Shown here: in pieces, positions 15,577-23,256 of the stretch
How the letters are laid out: each line of letters opens with the position of its first letter
How positions within the stretch are numbered: position 1 is the stretch's first letter
NCBI GenBank assembly: GCA_026129165.1
Contig: JAHCIP010000029.1
Coordinates: 1 to 32,930 of the forward strand
Direction: 5' to 3'
DNA from: Anaerolineae bacterium
GTDB lineage: Bacteria; Chloroflexota; Anaerolineae; Epilineales; JAHCIE01
DNA length: 32,930 nt
Position numbers and translations under genes: made by a program
The notes under the pieces: generated by a model
What the model was told of the DNA's origin: nothing
Seen by the model: the letters and a program-made list of their open reading frames with translations, nothing else
Databases searched by the model: none

Positions 15577-15996
15577 CTAGGCTTCGGATCGCGAGCTAGC
15601 GACGACCAGACAGGCTAGAACCAGCGCGAGCGACAGGGGGCCAAAGAGGAGCGTCTCTCCTCGGCTGACGGACGCGAAGTTGCCCAGCGTATTGAGGGCC
15701 AGGAAGAGGGTAATCACCCACGCAAAGATCGTGACCGACCTTGAGCCGGGTCCCTGGCCCGACAGTCCCGCCCGGCGACGAATCACAGCAGCGCACACGG
15801 CCAGGACAGCCACCGCGGCGAGACTGGCGAGCCGGAGTGGAACGGTTAGAACGGTCTGCGTTCCACCCCACGCCATCGACACGGGTAGGACACCGACAGC
15901 CAGCAATAGTTGCAGGACTATCGTGACAGCAAACCCGACCGTAGCAATGGCGCCCGCCACACGGGCGGCGGCAGGACTCCGGAGACGGGACAGCAT
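15577..15996 (-). CDS. Four-helix membrane protein of unknown function
   Basis: Protein of 139 aa with four hydrophobic helices (about residues 12-36, 50-71, 87-104 and 113-134). Conserved-looking features are QLLLAVGVLPVSMAWGGTQT after TM1 and FLALNTLGNFASVSRGETLL between TM3 and TM4. The same pattern (AWGG, ALNTLGN, GPL) occurs in small hypothetical membrane proteins of many bacteria, but I know no function. AGAGG lies 4 nt before the ATG. Its 3' neighbour, the lipoprotein, begins 41 bp later on the same strand. Confidence 0.7.
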   Translation of the reverse strand: MLSRLRSPAAARVAGAIATVGFAVTIVLQLLLAVGVLPVSMAWGGTQTVLTVPLRLASLAAVAVLAVCAAVIRRRAGLSGQGPGSRSVTIFAWVITLFLALNTLGNFASVSRGETLLFGPLSLALVLACLVVASSRSEA

Positions 15997-16017
15997 AGAC
16001 CTCTCGCTTCCCAGCCT

Positions 16018-16758
16018 CTAGCGACCAAGCGCCGGTGTGTTCGGGAACGACGGCGGCCAGGTTCGCGCGAAATTATTGATGATGGTCCCGCCAAACACAA
16101 TGTCCGGCTGATCTTCTAAGTCCTGCCAGCGCCGAGGGTCGTCCAGGTCGCGCTGGAAGTTGCGCCCGAAGCCGCCGGCCAGCGTCAGGTTGTCCCAGTC
16201 GGCGTCAATGAGAGGAATGGGGTTAAAGGCGCGGCGGTAAGTCAGGTCGCGGATTTCCAGGTGCAGGTGCGGGCGGGAGTAGCACGTCTCGTCGGGGTCG
16301 CCGGACAGCGCGACGGGCTGCCCGCGCTCGACCCGTGTCCCGACAGCGATGCGGGGCCGCTCCAGCAGGTGGCCGTAGAGCGAGGCGTAGCCGTTGGGGT
16401 GGTTGATCATGAGATTGTGCGGCGCTGAGCCATACGGGCCGTCCACCGCCGCTACCACGCCGTCGCCAATCGCTACCACCGTCGTGCCGCAGGCCGCGCT
16501 GATGTCAATGCCAAAGTGGATGCCCTGGCCGAGGCGGTACGTCGAGTTCCGCTGGCGGTACGCGCCCGACGTATTGCCATACGCCTGGCTCAGTAGCCAG
16601 GTATCCGGCCCTGGCTGGCCCGCGAAAGGCATCCCGAAGGGCGGCGGCTCGGCCCCGGCTGGCGCGGCCATCAGCAGACCAGCAAGGGCAAGGGCGAGCC
16701 AGGCCAGCCGCCTGAGGCGGTTTTGCGTCCTTCTAGGGATAGTTAGAATAGACTTCAC
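16018..16758 (-). CDS. Secreted M23 (LytM-type) metallopeptidase
   Basis: Protein of 246 aa starting at a GTG preceded by AGAGGAT. Residues 1-36 are a basic N-region plus hydrophobic core ending APAGA, a standard signal peptide. The catalytic domain has H81 and D85 (HFGID), the YGH motif at H130 and HLH at 164-166 (RPHLHLE), so all zinc and catalytic residues of M23 are present. Such enzymes cut peptide cross-links in peptidoglycan or act in daughter-cell separation. Unlike many M23 proteins it has no LysM, SH3 or coiled-coil module; a 60-residue C-terminal extension follows the domain. It lies 80 bp after the P450 gene with a hairpin between. Confidence 0.9.
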   Translation of the reverse strand: MKSILTIPRRTQNRLRRLAWLALALAGLLMAAPAGAEPPPFGMPFAGQPGPDTWLLSQAYGNTSGAYRQRNSTYRLGQGIHFGIDISAACGTTVVAIGDGVVAAVDGPYGSAPHNLMINHPNGYASLYGHLLERPRIAVGTRVERGQPVALSGDPDETCYSRPHLHLEIRDLTYRRAFNPIPLIDADWDNLTLAGGFGRNFQRDLDDPRRWQDLEDQPDIVFGGTIINNFARTWPPSFPNTPALGR

Positions 16759-16780
16759 CGAGTGATCCTCTAGTCCTAAG

Positions 16781-16800
16781 CTGTGGCAATCATGCCACAG
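16781..16800. repeat. Perfect 8-bp inverted repeat between P450 and M23 genes
   Basis: CTGTGGCA and TGCCACAG flank a 4-nt loop. It lies 38 bp after the P450 stop and 22 bp before the M23 start. There is no T tract on either side, so it may be an operator or a weak terminator. Confidence 0.55.
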
Positions 16801-16838
16801 GTTCCACCAACATCAGGCTCCGCCAACAATGATGTTCG

Positions 16839-18212
16839 CTAGTGCTGAAAACGCATGCGCATCCCATAGCGCGGCCGCAAGGTAATCAGCGGCTCCGGAG
16901 TGACGGGATGCCCCGGCGCCAGGTCGAGCCGCCCCGCCTGGGCGACCGTCGCCAAGATAAGCGTGGCTTCCATCAGGGCGAAGTTGTTGCCGATACACTG
17001 GCGCGGGCCGCCGCCAAAGGGGAAGTAGGCGTAGCGCGGGCGGCTGGCGGCGCGTTCTGGCGTAAATCGGTCCGGGTCGAAGACCGCCGGGTTAGGCCAG
17101 AAGTCGGGGTGACGGTGGGTGACGTAGGGGCTGATGCTAATGAGAGCGCGGGCGGGAATGGTGTAGCCCCCTATTTCGTCTTGGCTTATGGACCCGCGTG
17201 TGATGACCCACGCTGGTGGGTACAGTCGCATCGCTTCCTCGATAACCTGTGTCGTATACTTCAAGTCGGGAATTTGGGCTACCGTCGGCGTGCGCCCGCC
17301 CAGCACCGCCGCCAGTTCCTCGCGCAGGCGGCGGGCCACCTCCGGATGCTGCGACAACAAGTACCACGTCCAGGTCAAGGTGTTGGCCGTCGTTTCGTGT
17401 CCCGCCAGGAACAGCGTCACTGTCTCGTCGCGCAACTGCTCGTCACTCATCCCCTCGCCTGTCGCCTCATCGCGGGCGGCCAGGAGCATGCCTAGCAGGT
17501 CGCCCTTGTCCTCACCCGACTGTCGCCGGTCCTCGATGATGCCGAGCAGGATGCGGTCGAAAGTTGCCTTGGCCTGGCGAAAGCGGCGGTTGCGCGGCGT
17601 CGGGAAGCGTTCTGGCAGCGAGAAGGGGTGCGTGGTGCGATAGTTGACGTGCGCCTGGGCAACCTCCATCGCCTGGCCCACCTCGCCCGATGTAGCCTCC
17701 ACCTCCGTGCTGAATAGCGTCTTACCGACGATGCTCAAGGTCAGCCGCATCATCTCGGCCGACACATCGAACGGCTCCCCGCTGCCGGCGTAGGTCTGCC
17801 AACGGTCGAGCATGGCGAGCGTCTTGTCGGTCATCGTCTGGCCGAAGTGGGCCAGCCGCTGCTTGTGGAACGCTGGCTGCATCAGCCGCCGCTGCCGCAG
17901 CCACAAGTCCCCCTCACTGGTCACCAGCCCCTCGCCCAGCAGCGGTTTCAGATAGGCGGCGATGAGCGCGCCCTTATTGTAATTGCGGTGGTTGTCCTGC
18001 AGCACGTGCTTGACGAAGTCGGGGTGGGCGATGAGGTAGGAATACCACGGACCAGATCGCAGCCGTACGATGTCTCCATACTGGCGCGCCGCCTCGGTGT
18101 AGGCGCGTAGCGGGTCAGCCTGGAAATCCAGCAGGCTCCCCCACAGCCAATGGCCGGCAGGTCCTGGCGGCACTCGACGGGGTCGGTTGGGCGTCACAAT
18201 GGCCTGGCTCAT
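16839..18212 (-). CDS. Cytochrome P450 monooxygenase
   Basis: Protein of 457 aa, a complete soluble P450. The oxygen-binding I-helix reads LAGHETTAN (269-277), the K-helix ExxR is E326-R329 in EEAMRLYPP, the PERF region is FDPDRFTPER (378-387), and the heme loop is FPFGGGPRQCIG with C406 as the iron ligand. The proline-rich start (PPGPAGHWLWG) lacks a membrane anchor. The overall pattern is like CYP102/CYP4-type fatty-acid or terpenoid hydroxylases more than actinobacterial class I enzymes, but no reductase domain is fused and no ferredoxin gene is nearby. The ATG at 18212 is chosen for its GGGAGAGGAG ribosome-binding site; the longer frame to 18266 runs through an inverted repeat. Confidence 0.93.
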   Translation of the reverse strand: MSQAIVTPNRPRRVPPGPAGHWLWGSLLDFQADPLRAYTEAARQYGDIVRLRSGPWYSYLIAHPDFVKHVLQDNHRNYNKGALIAAYLKPLLGEGLVTSEGDLWLRQRRLMQPAFHKQRLAHFGQTMTDKTLAMLDRWQTYAGSGEPFDVSAEMMRLTLSIVGKTLFSTEVEATSGEVGQAMEVAQAHVNYRTTHPFSLPERFPTPRNRRFRQAKATFDRILLGIIEDRRQSGEDKGDLLGMLLAARDEATGEGMSDEQLRDETVTLFLAGHETTANTLTWTWYLLSQHPEVARRLREELAAVLGGRTPTVAQIPDLKYTTQVIEEAMRLYPPAWVITRGSISQDEIGGYTIPARALISISPYVTHRHPDFWPNPAVFDPDRFTPERAASRPRYAYFPFGGGPRQCIGNNFALMEATLILATVAQAGRLDLAPGHPVTPEPLITLRPRYGMRMRFQH

Positions 18213-18240
18213 ACACGCTCCTCTCCCGCTAAGTATACAC

Positions 18241-18274
18241 AGGCCGAGGTGACTGTGCATGTCCACCTCGGCCT
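18241..18274. repeat. 11-bp perfect inverted repeat over the P450 promoter region
   Basis: AGGCCGAGGTG and CACCTCGGCCT flank a 12-nt loop. On the minus strand a TATACT -10 box (18232-18237) follows it, and the matching -35 position falls in the loop. It may be an operator for the P450 gene or a terminator of the ECF operon; a T tract is missing, which favours an operator. Confidence 0.6.
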
Positions 18275-18322
18275 ACCTGCCTATCTCTAAGAATTTTCTT
18301 ATCTAGCCCTACTTACCTCTGC

Positions 18323-19198
18323 TTACACGGGTTCGGTCGGGAGACTCCGCAGCTTGTCCGGGTTCAGAACGAAGCGCACGCCCGTAATCTGATCCTCGGC
18401 CACGTCCAAGAGCAGGGCCAGAAAAGGCTGGCCCGCGACATAGCCAATGATCCCCGGTTGGCCGTTGATCTCCGCCAGGCGTGGCGTAAAACCGCGCGGC
18501 GCTTTCCGCACCAGGCCGAGCAGGAAGCGCGCGGCGTGGTCCTGACCCTGCACCGGGTTCCGCGCCGCCGCCACCTTGCCCCCCCCATCCGACCAGACCG
18601 TCACGTCTGGGGCCAGAATAGCGAGGAGCCCCGTCATATCCCCCGTCGCCAGCGTCTCGCTGAAACGGAGCACCGCGCGCTGCGTTTGCTCCCGCGAAGC
18701 GTGGAAGCGCGGGCGGCGGCTCTGCACATGCCCCCGCGCTCGGTGCGCCATCTGCCGCACCGCCTCCTCGGTCTTATCCAGGATAGCGGCAATCTCGCGG
18801 TACTCGTAGTCGAACACCTCGTGCAGCAGGAAGACCGCCCGTTCGGTGGGCGTCAGGCTCTCTAGCATGACCAGGAAGGCCATGCTCAACGACTCGCTCA
18901 GCATCGCCGCCTCCGCGACTTCCTGTCGCCCCTCCGTCACCAATGGCTCGGGCAGCCAGGGGCCGATATACTCTTCGCGTCGCCCCCGCGCCGACTTCAA
19001 ATGGTCAAGGCACAGCCGCGTGACCACCGTGACCAGGTACGCCTTGGGCGAGTGGACCTCGCCTTCGGGCGCGTGCTGCCAGCGCAGGAATGCCTCCTGG
19101 ACCATGTCCTCGGCATCCATCACACTGCCCAGCATACGGTAGGCAATGCCGAAGAGCAGCGGGCGGTATTCATCAAAGTGGTCTAGTCGAGCAGACAT
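18323..19198 (-). CDS. ECF41-family sigma factor with C-terminal SnoaL-like domain
   Basis: Protein of 291 aa from the ATG at 19198 (GGGAG 8 nt before); the TTG at 19204 is less likely. Residues about 8-75 are sigma region 2 (YRPLLFGIAYRMLGSVMDAED), and about 108-160 are region 4 with its HTH (LTPTERAVFLLHEVFDYEY). Between them stands WLPEP (81-85). The remaining about 125 residues are a SnoaL-like fold with DGGGK (204-208) and NPDKL (279-283). WLPEP, DGGGK and NPDKL are the marks of ECF41, in which the fused C-terminal domain controls the sigma factor and no anti-sigma gene is needed. It follows the FAD oxidoreductase by 17 nt, a usual ECF41 arrangement. Confidence 0.95.
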   Translation of the reverse strand: MSARLDHFDEYRPLLFGIAYRMLGSVMDAEDMVQEAFLRWQHAPEGEVHSPKAYLVTVVTRLCLDHLKSARGRREEYIGPWLPEPLVTEGRQEVAEAAMLSESLSMAFLVMLESLTPTERAVFLLHEVFDYEYREIAAILDKTEEAVRQMAHRARGHVQSRRPRFHASREQTQRAVLRFSETLATGDMTGLLAILAPDVTVWSDGGGKVAAARNPVQGQDHAARFLLGLVRKAPRGFTPRLAEINGQPGIIGYVAGQPFLALLLDVAEDQITGVRFVLNPDKLRSLPTEPV

Positions 19199-19215
19199 AG
19201 ACAATCTCCCAGCCC

Positions 19216-20427
19216 TCAGCTAGCTACCTCACCGGGGGTTGAGGCAAGCCATTCTGTTCGCTCCACCTTCGGCTGCGGCCAGGTGTAGAGTGGTAGCCGA
19301 AGAGCGCGTTCGCCTTGCACGCCCATGACAGTATAGCGGCAGATCATCTCTTTGACCAACGCTCCCGCGCGCCCGCTGATGATGCGCGACGTCGGTCTGT
19401 CATTGGAGTCCACGGTCTGGACCAGGCCATCGCGCCGGCCCAGGCTGATGCAGCGAATCACGTAACTGAAGCGGAAGGGCTTCGGCGTCCGCCCCATGAC
19501 CAGGGCGGCCAGGGCGTCGGCAGCATACGCGCCCATCGGCATGGCCGTCGCGCAGGCCATGCGCAGCGCCTCCTCTCGACCGCCAAATGTCTCGGCCGCG
19601 TCGCCGACGGCAAAAATGTGGTCGTGGCCGACGACACGGAGGAAGCTATCAGTCAGCAGTTGGCCGCGACCGTTGACGGGCAAGCCCGCCTCGGCCGCCA
19701 GGGGGGAGACGCTGAACCCGCTGGTCCACAGGCAGATATCGAACGGGACGGTGGAGCCGTCGGCCAGGTGGGCCTCGTTCGACGTCAGGCGGGTGACACG
19801 GGCTGCCTCGCGCAGACTGATGCGCAGGCGGTCCAGCGTGTGGCGCAGATGGGTCTGTCCCGCTGGCGCCAGGTCATAACCCAGCGTCCCCGCCGTCAAC
19901 AACTCGACGCTTAGGGTTGAGAAGCTCTCCGCGATTTCGGTCGCGCTCTCGATGCCGGTCAAGCCGCCACCCACCACCAGGACCCGCCCGCCGCGTTCCG
20001 CCTGGGCCTGCAGCGCCGTGTGAAGTTGCTGCGCCGCCTCGTAGCCACCCAGGCGGTAGGCGTATTCCTGTACGCCAGGCACGCTCGTCACGTCTATCCC
20101 ACTGCCCAATGCATAGATGAGCCAGTCGAAAGCGAGGATATCCGGCCCGGTGGCGGTTTCAAGGCTCACACGGCGTTCAACGGGGTTCAGGCCGACGACC
20201 CGACCCTGGCGGAACGTGACCGTTTTAGGCAGCAGGTTCGTCATCAGTCGACGGGGAATCGGCTGGCCCGCCGCGACCTGGTGCAGCCGAATCCGCTCCA
20301 CAAAGTGGTCGCTGCTATCCACGAGCGTGATGTCCAGTGGCAATCCCTTTTGGGCGAGACGGGCCGCCGCCAGCATGCCCGCATATCCACCGCCAAGAAT
20401 TAATACCCTCTGCATCTCCGTGCGCAT
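19216..20427 (-). CDS. FAD-dependent pyridine nucleotide-disulfide-type oxidoreductase (NDH-2-like)
   Basis: Protein of 403 aa with AAGGAG 6 nt before the ATG. It has two Rossmann folds: VLILGGGYAGMLAAARL at residues 8-24 (FAD) and VLVVGGGLTGIESATEIAE around 150 (NAD(P)H), plus a late FAD motif IFAVGDAAE. No CxxxxC redox pair is present, and the arrangement resembles type II NADH dehydrogenases or carotenoid/quinone-type oxidoreductases. A clear C-terminal membrane helix is lacking. It is the first gene of the operon with the ECF41 sigma factor; oxidoreductases are among the common ECF41 partners and presumed targets. Substrate unknown. Confidence 0.88.
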   Translation of the reverse strand: MRTEMQRVLILGGGYAGMLAAARLAQKGLPLDITLVDSSDHFVERIRLHQVAAGQPIPRRLMTNLLPKTVTFRQGRVVGLNPVERRVSLETATGPDILAFDWLIYALGSGIDVTSVPGVQEYAYRLGGYEAAQQLHTALQAQAERGGRVLVVGGGLTGIESATEIAESFSTLSVELLTAGTLGYDLAPAGQTHLRHTLDRLRISLREAARVTRLTSNEAHLADGSTVPFDICLWTSGFSVSPLAAEAGLPVNGRGQLLTDSFLRVVGHDHIFAVGDAAETFGGREEALRMACATAMPMGAYAADALAALVMGRTPKPFRFSYVIRCISLGRRDGLVQTVDSNDRPTSRIISGRAGALVKEMICRYTVMGVQGERALRLPLYTWPQPKVERTEWLASTPGEVAS

Positions 20428-20479
20428 TGCCTTCTCCTTATCACCCTGATTATCAGTTTGAATGGCGTTCTGAAAGAGT

Positions 20480-20506
20480 GACGAGAAGCCGCAGGCGTCT
20501 GTGACA
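20480..20506 (-). promoter_or_regulatory. ECF41-type promoter before the oxidoreductase-sigma operon
   Basis: The minus strand has TGTCACA (20500-20506), a 16-nt spacer and CGTC (20480-20483). As I recall, this is the published ECF41 target motif (-35 TGTCACA, -10 CGTC). It ends about 50 nt before the ATG at 20427, so the sigma factor probably drives its own operon. Confidence 0.75.
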
Positions 20507-20521
20507 TATCCACCCCTTCAT

Positions 20522-20550
20522 TTGACGTTTGCCCTTAGCAGCAATAAAAT
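20522..20550 (+). promoter_or_regulatory. Housekeeping promoter of the transglutaminase-tatA operon
   Basis: TTGACG and TAAAAT are separated by exactly 17 bp; transcription would start about 20557, giving a leader of about 50 nt with AGGAAGG before the ATG. The same two hexamers with the same spacing precede etfB. Confidence 0.75.
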
Positions 20551-20607
20551 CTATAACGAACCCCACGCACGTACAGAGTGTAGTGTATGTATAGGAAGGT
20601 TTAGGAT

Positions 20608-22956
20608 ATGTCACGTTTCCTACGCCCCCGCATGGGCTGGGCCACCATCTTCTTGATGGCCGCGATGCTGTTGACCGTCGCCTGGTCGCTCGAAGCGGCC
20701 AACTGGGCGGACGGTCTATGGACCATGCCCCCCATTGTGCTGGGCGGGTTATTGATCGGCATCTTGTTTGGTTCGGCGCGGTGGCTGTCCGCCTCGATCT
20801 CCCATCTCGTCGCCATCGCGTTGGGCGTTGTCTGGACAGCATTCTGCATCGCCTGGGTGCCCAGTCTCATCCCCTGGGAGTATACTTGGGGCGAGACGAC
20901 CAACGAGATGTGGCAGCGCCTGCTGGCCTGGTTTAAGATTCTGCGCGAAGGCGGCATCTCGTCGGACAACCTGATCTTCGTCCTCCAGTTGGGCTTGCTC
21001 ATGTGGCTTGTCGCCTACTTGAGCGGCTGGACGCTATATCGGCTGAACTATGTCTGGATCAGCGTCTTGCTGGCCGGCTTCGCCATCCTGACCAATCTTT
21101 ACTACGCCGCCCCCGACCTATACGCCTACCTGATTGTCTTCATGCTGGCCGCCCTGCTGCTGGTTGTCCGCCACCAGATTTACCAGCAGGAGACCGAGTG
21201 GCAGGTCACTCGCGTCGGCTTCAGCCCGGATATTGGCTGGGACTTCCTGCGTGACGGCGCCATCTTCGCCATCGTCGTCGTCGCCCTCGCCTGGCTGACG
21301 CCCACCATTCAGGCCGCGCCCGAAATCTACAACGACCTGACCACGCGCTTCGAAGAACCCCTCACCAACTGGCAGACCAACTTCAACCGCCTGTTCTCGT
21401 CTTTGAATTACCGGCCTCGGCCCGGCCCCGCCTACTTCAGCAATACCCTGGCGCTGACCGGCGCGGTCAACCTGGGCGACCAGCCCATCTTCGACGCCAA
21501 GACCGAGGGCGGCATCGGCCCGCGCTACTGGCGCAGCGTTGTCTACGACCAGTACACCGGCCGTGGGTGGGTCAACAGTAACACCTCGATAACCGCCCTG
21601 GAGAGCGGCGACCCCCGCCTGTCCACGGTAATCTGGAACGCGCGCACCGTCATCACCCAGACCATCACCATGATCCAGCCGGGCGGCAGCGTCGTCCACG
21701 CCGTCGCGCAGCCTATCGCCCTGGGTCTCGGGTCGCGAGCGCAGTTCGGACCCACCGAGCCAATTCAGGTAGCGGAAAACAAGACCATCATGCCGCTGGA
21801 CGTCACCCTCATCAATGCCAACCGTGTGTGGCGGCCGGGGGACACGTTCACCGTTGTCTCGGCGCAGTCTATCGCCACCGTTAAGGAACTCAAGACGGCC
21901 GGCACCGACTATCCCAAGTGGGTACGCGACAAATATCTGCAAGTGCCAGAGTCGGTCACGCCGCGCGTCCGTGAGTTGGCGCGGCAGATTACCCAGGGCA
22001 AGGATACACCCTTCGAGAAGGCGCTGGCCATCGAAGCCTACCTGCGGCAGATCAAGTACAACGAGAATATCGCCAGCCCCCCGCCGGGCCAGGATCTGGT
22101 AGACTGGTTCCTGTTCGAGATGCGCGAGGGCTACTGCGACTATTACGCCTCCGCCTTCAATGTCCTGGCGCGGAGTGTCGGGATTCCGAGCCGTCTCGCG
22201 GCCGGCTACTCGCGGGGTGAGTACATCGCCGAGCTAGGCATCTACCGTCAACACGAATTTGACGCGCACTCGTGGCCGGAAGTCTTCTTCCCGAACCTCG
22301 GCTGGATTGAATTTGAACCGACGGCCGCCAGCCCGACGCCCGTTCGTATTGACGACACGGACCCCAACCTGTCGAGCGAGCTGCCGGGGCTGGATGAACT
22401 AGAGCGCCTCCAGCGCGACGCCCTGGAACGCCCCCTCAACATTCCGCCTGAAGACTTGTTTGATGACACCCTCAATCCGGGCGACGTGAGCCTGAATTTT
22501 GGCGGGGACACCAATGTCCGGGTCTCGCGCCTCGTGCTCATCCCGCTCGGCCTCCTGCTGCTGGCCGCCCTACTGGTGGTAGGCTTCTGGGTGGCGTGGT
22601 ATCGCGACCTGCGCGGGCTGAACCTCATGGATCAAGTCTGGGAACAGGTACTCCGCTTCGCGCGTCTGCTGGGCTTGCGGGTGAGCGCGGCCGACACGCC
22701 CTATGAGGTAGCCCAGGCTGTCGGCGAGGCTGTGCCCGAAGGCCAGCCGGATATCGAACGCATCGCTGATATTTATGTCGAACAACGCTATGGCGGCCCG
22801 ACACGTAATGTCAACGACGCCGCCTTGAGCGAGAGTTGGGGCCGCTCGCAGCGTGTCCTCTGGCAGCGCTGGATGGGGCGCCTGGCCGAGCGACTGCGGC
22901 CCAAGTTCAAGCGCCCCGCCCCCTCATCGGGGACAAATACAGAGAGGAGAGCCTGA
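20608..22956 (+). CDS. Membrane-anchored transglutaminase-like protein (TgpA/DUF3488-DUF4129 type)
   Basis: Protein of 782 aa. The first about 240 residues hold six or so membrane helices. A large extracellular region follows with a transglutaminase-like core: C510 in EGYCDYYASAFNVLARSVGI, H554 in FDAHSWPEVFF and E570 in GWIEFEPTAA, where the third triad residue is usually Asp. A further membrane helix lies near residues 635-660 (LIPLGLLLLAALLVVGFWVAW), followed by a cytoplasmic DUF4129-like tail. In known proteins of this build the core acts as a protease or cross-linker outside the cell and is often encoded next to a MoxR ATPase and a DUF58 protein; neither is present here. tatA follows after 3 nt. 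Function beyond the fold is unknown. Confidence 0.9.
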   Translation: MSRFLRPRMGWATIFLMAAMLLTVAWSLEAANWADGLWTMPPIVLGGLLIGILFGSARWLSASISHLVAIALGVVWTAFCIAWVPSLIPWEYTWGETTNEMWQRLLAWFKILREGGISSDNLIFVLQLGLLMWLVAYLSGWTLYRLNYVWISVLLAGFAILTNLYYAAPDLYAYLIVFMLAALLLVVRHQIYQQETEWQVTRVGFSPDIGWDFLRDGAIFAIVVVALAWLTPTIQAAPEIYNDLTTRFEEPLTNWQTNFNRLFSSLNYRPRPGPAYFSNTLALTGAVNLGDQPIFDAKTEGGIGPRYWRSVVYDQYTGRGWVNSNTSITALESGDPRLSTVIWNARTVITQTITMIQPGGSVVHAVAQPIALGLGSRAQFGPTEPIQVAENKTIMPLDVTLINANRVWRPGDTFTVVSAQSIATVKELKTAGTDYPKWVRDKYLQVPESVTPRVRELARQITQGKDTPFEKALAIEAYLRQIKYNENIASPPPGQDLVDWFLFEMREGYCDYYASAFNVLARSVGIPSRLAAGYSRGEYIAELGIYRQHEFDAHSWPEVFFPNLGWIEFEPTAASPTPVRIDDTDPNLSSELPGLDELERLQRDALERPLNIPPEDLFDDTLNPGDVSLNFGGDTNVRVSRLVLIPLGLLLLAALLVVGFWVAWYRDLRGLNLMDQVWEQVLRFARLLGLRVSAADTPYEVAQAVGEAVPEGQPDIERIADIYVEQRYGGPTRNVNDAALSESWGRSQRVLWQRWMGRLAERLRPKFKRPAPSSGTNTERRA

Positions 22957-22959
22957 TTC

Positions 22960-23151
22960 ATGATTCCCCATATCACCCCCCAAGAAATCTTGCTGATTGT
23001 GATCGTCGCCTTGCTCATCTTCGGGCCGAAGCGCCTACCCGAATTGGCGCGGGGCATGGGCGAGGCCATCCGCGAGTTCCGTTCATCCGTGAGTGGTGGA
23101 GCCAAACCTGAACCAGAGAAGGCGCCGGCCCGTCTGGAGAAGGAAGTTTAA
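22960..23151 (+). CDS. tatA: Sec-independent protein translocase TatA/TatE-like subunit
   Basis: Protein of 63 aa with GAGAGGAGAG before the ATG. It has one short membrane helix (EILLIVIVALLIFGP), the conserved FGPKRLPELARGMGEAIREF hinge-amphipathic helix, and a charged tail, exactly the TatA/E plan. TatA multimers make the pore of the twin-arginine export system. No tatB or tatC is in the window, so it would join components encoded elsewhere. It is cotranscribed with the transglutaminase-like gene, which is not itself an obvious Tat substrate. A strong terminator follows at once. Confidence 0.93.
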   Translation: MIPHITPQEILLIVIVALLIFGPKRLPELARGMGEAIREFRSSVSGGAKPEPEKAPARLEKEV

Positions 23152-23158
23152 GACGGGC

Positions 23159-23203
23159 AAAAAAAAGACTGATGACTAGAGACCAGTCATCAGTCTTTTT
23201 TTA
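23159..23203. terminator. Strong, possibly bidirectional intrinsic terminator after tatA
   Basis: An A-run followed by GACTGATGACT, a 7-nt loop and AGTCATCAGTC followed by a T-run. The A and T runs extend the stem to 17 bp and make it work in either direction. The plus-strand use, ending the transglutaminase-tatA transcript, is clear. Confidence 0.92.
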
Positions 23204-23256
23204 TCCTGGGTCAAATGGAGTAGAATTAAGGCTCCACCAGGAAAGGGTAAGCCCGT

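Noticed and set aside
20600..20617. TGTCACG at the transglutaminase start codon as a second ECF41 -35 box
   Set aside because: The seventh base differs, no CGTC lies at 15-16 nt, and the motif is created by the codons ATG TCA CGT.
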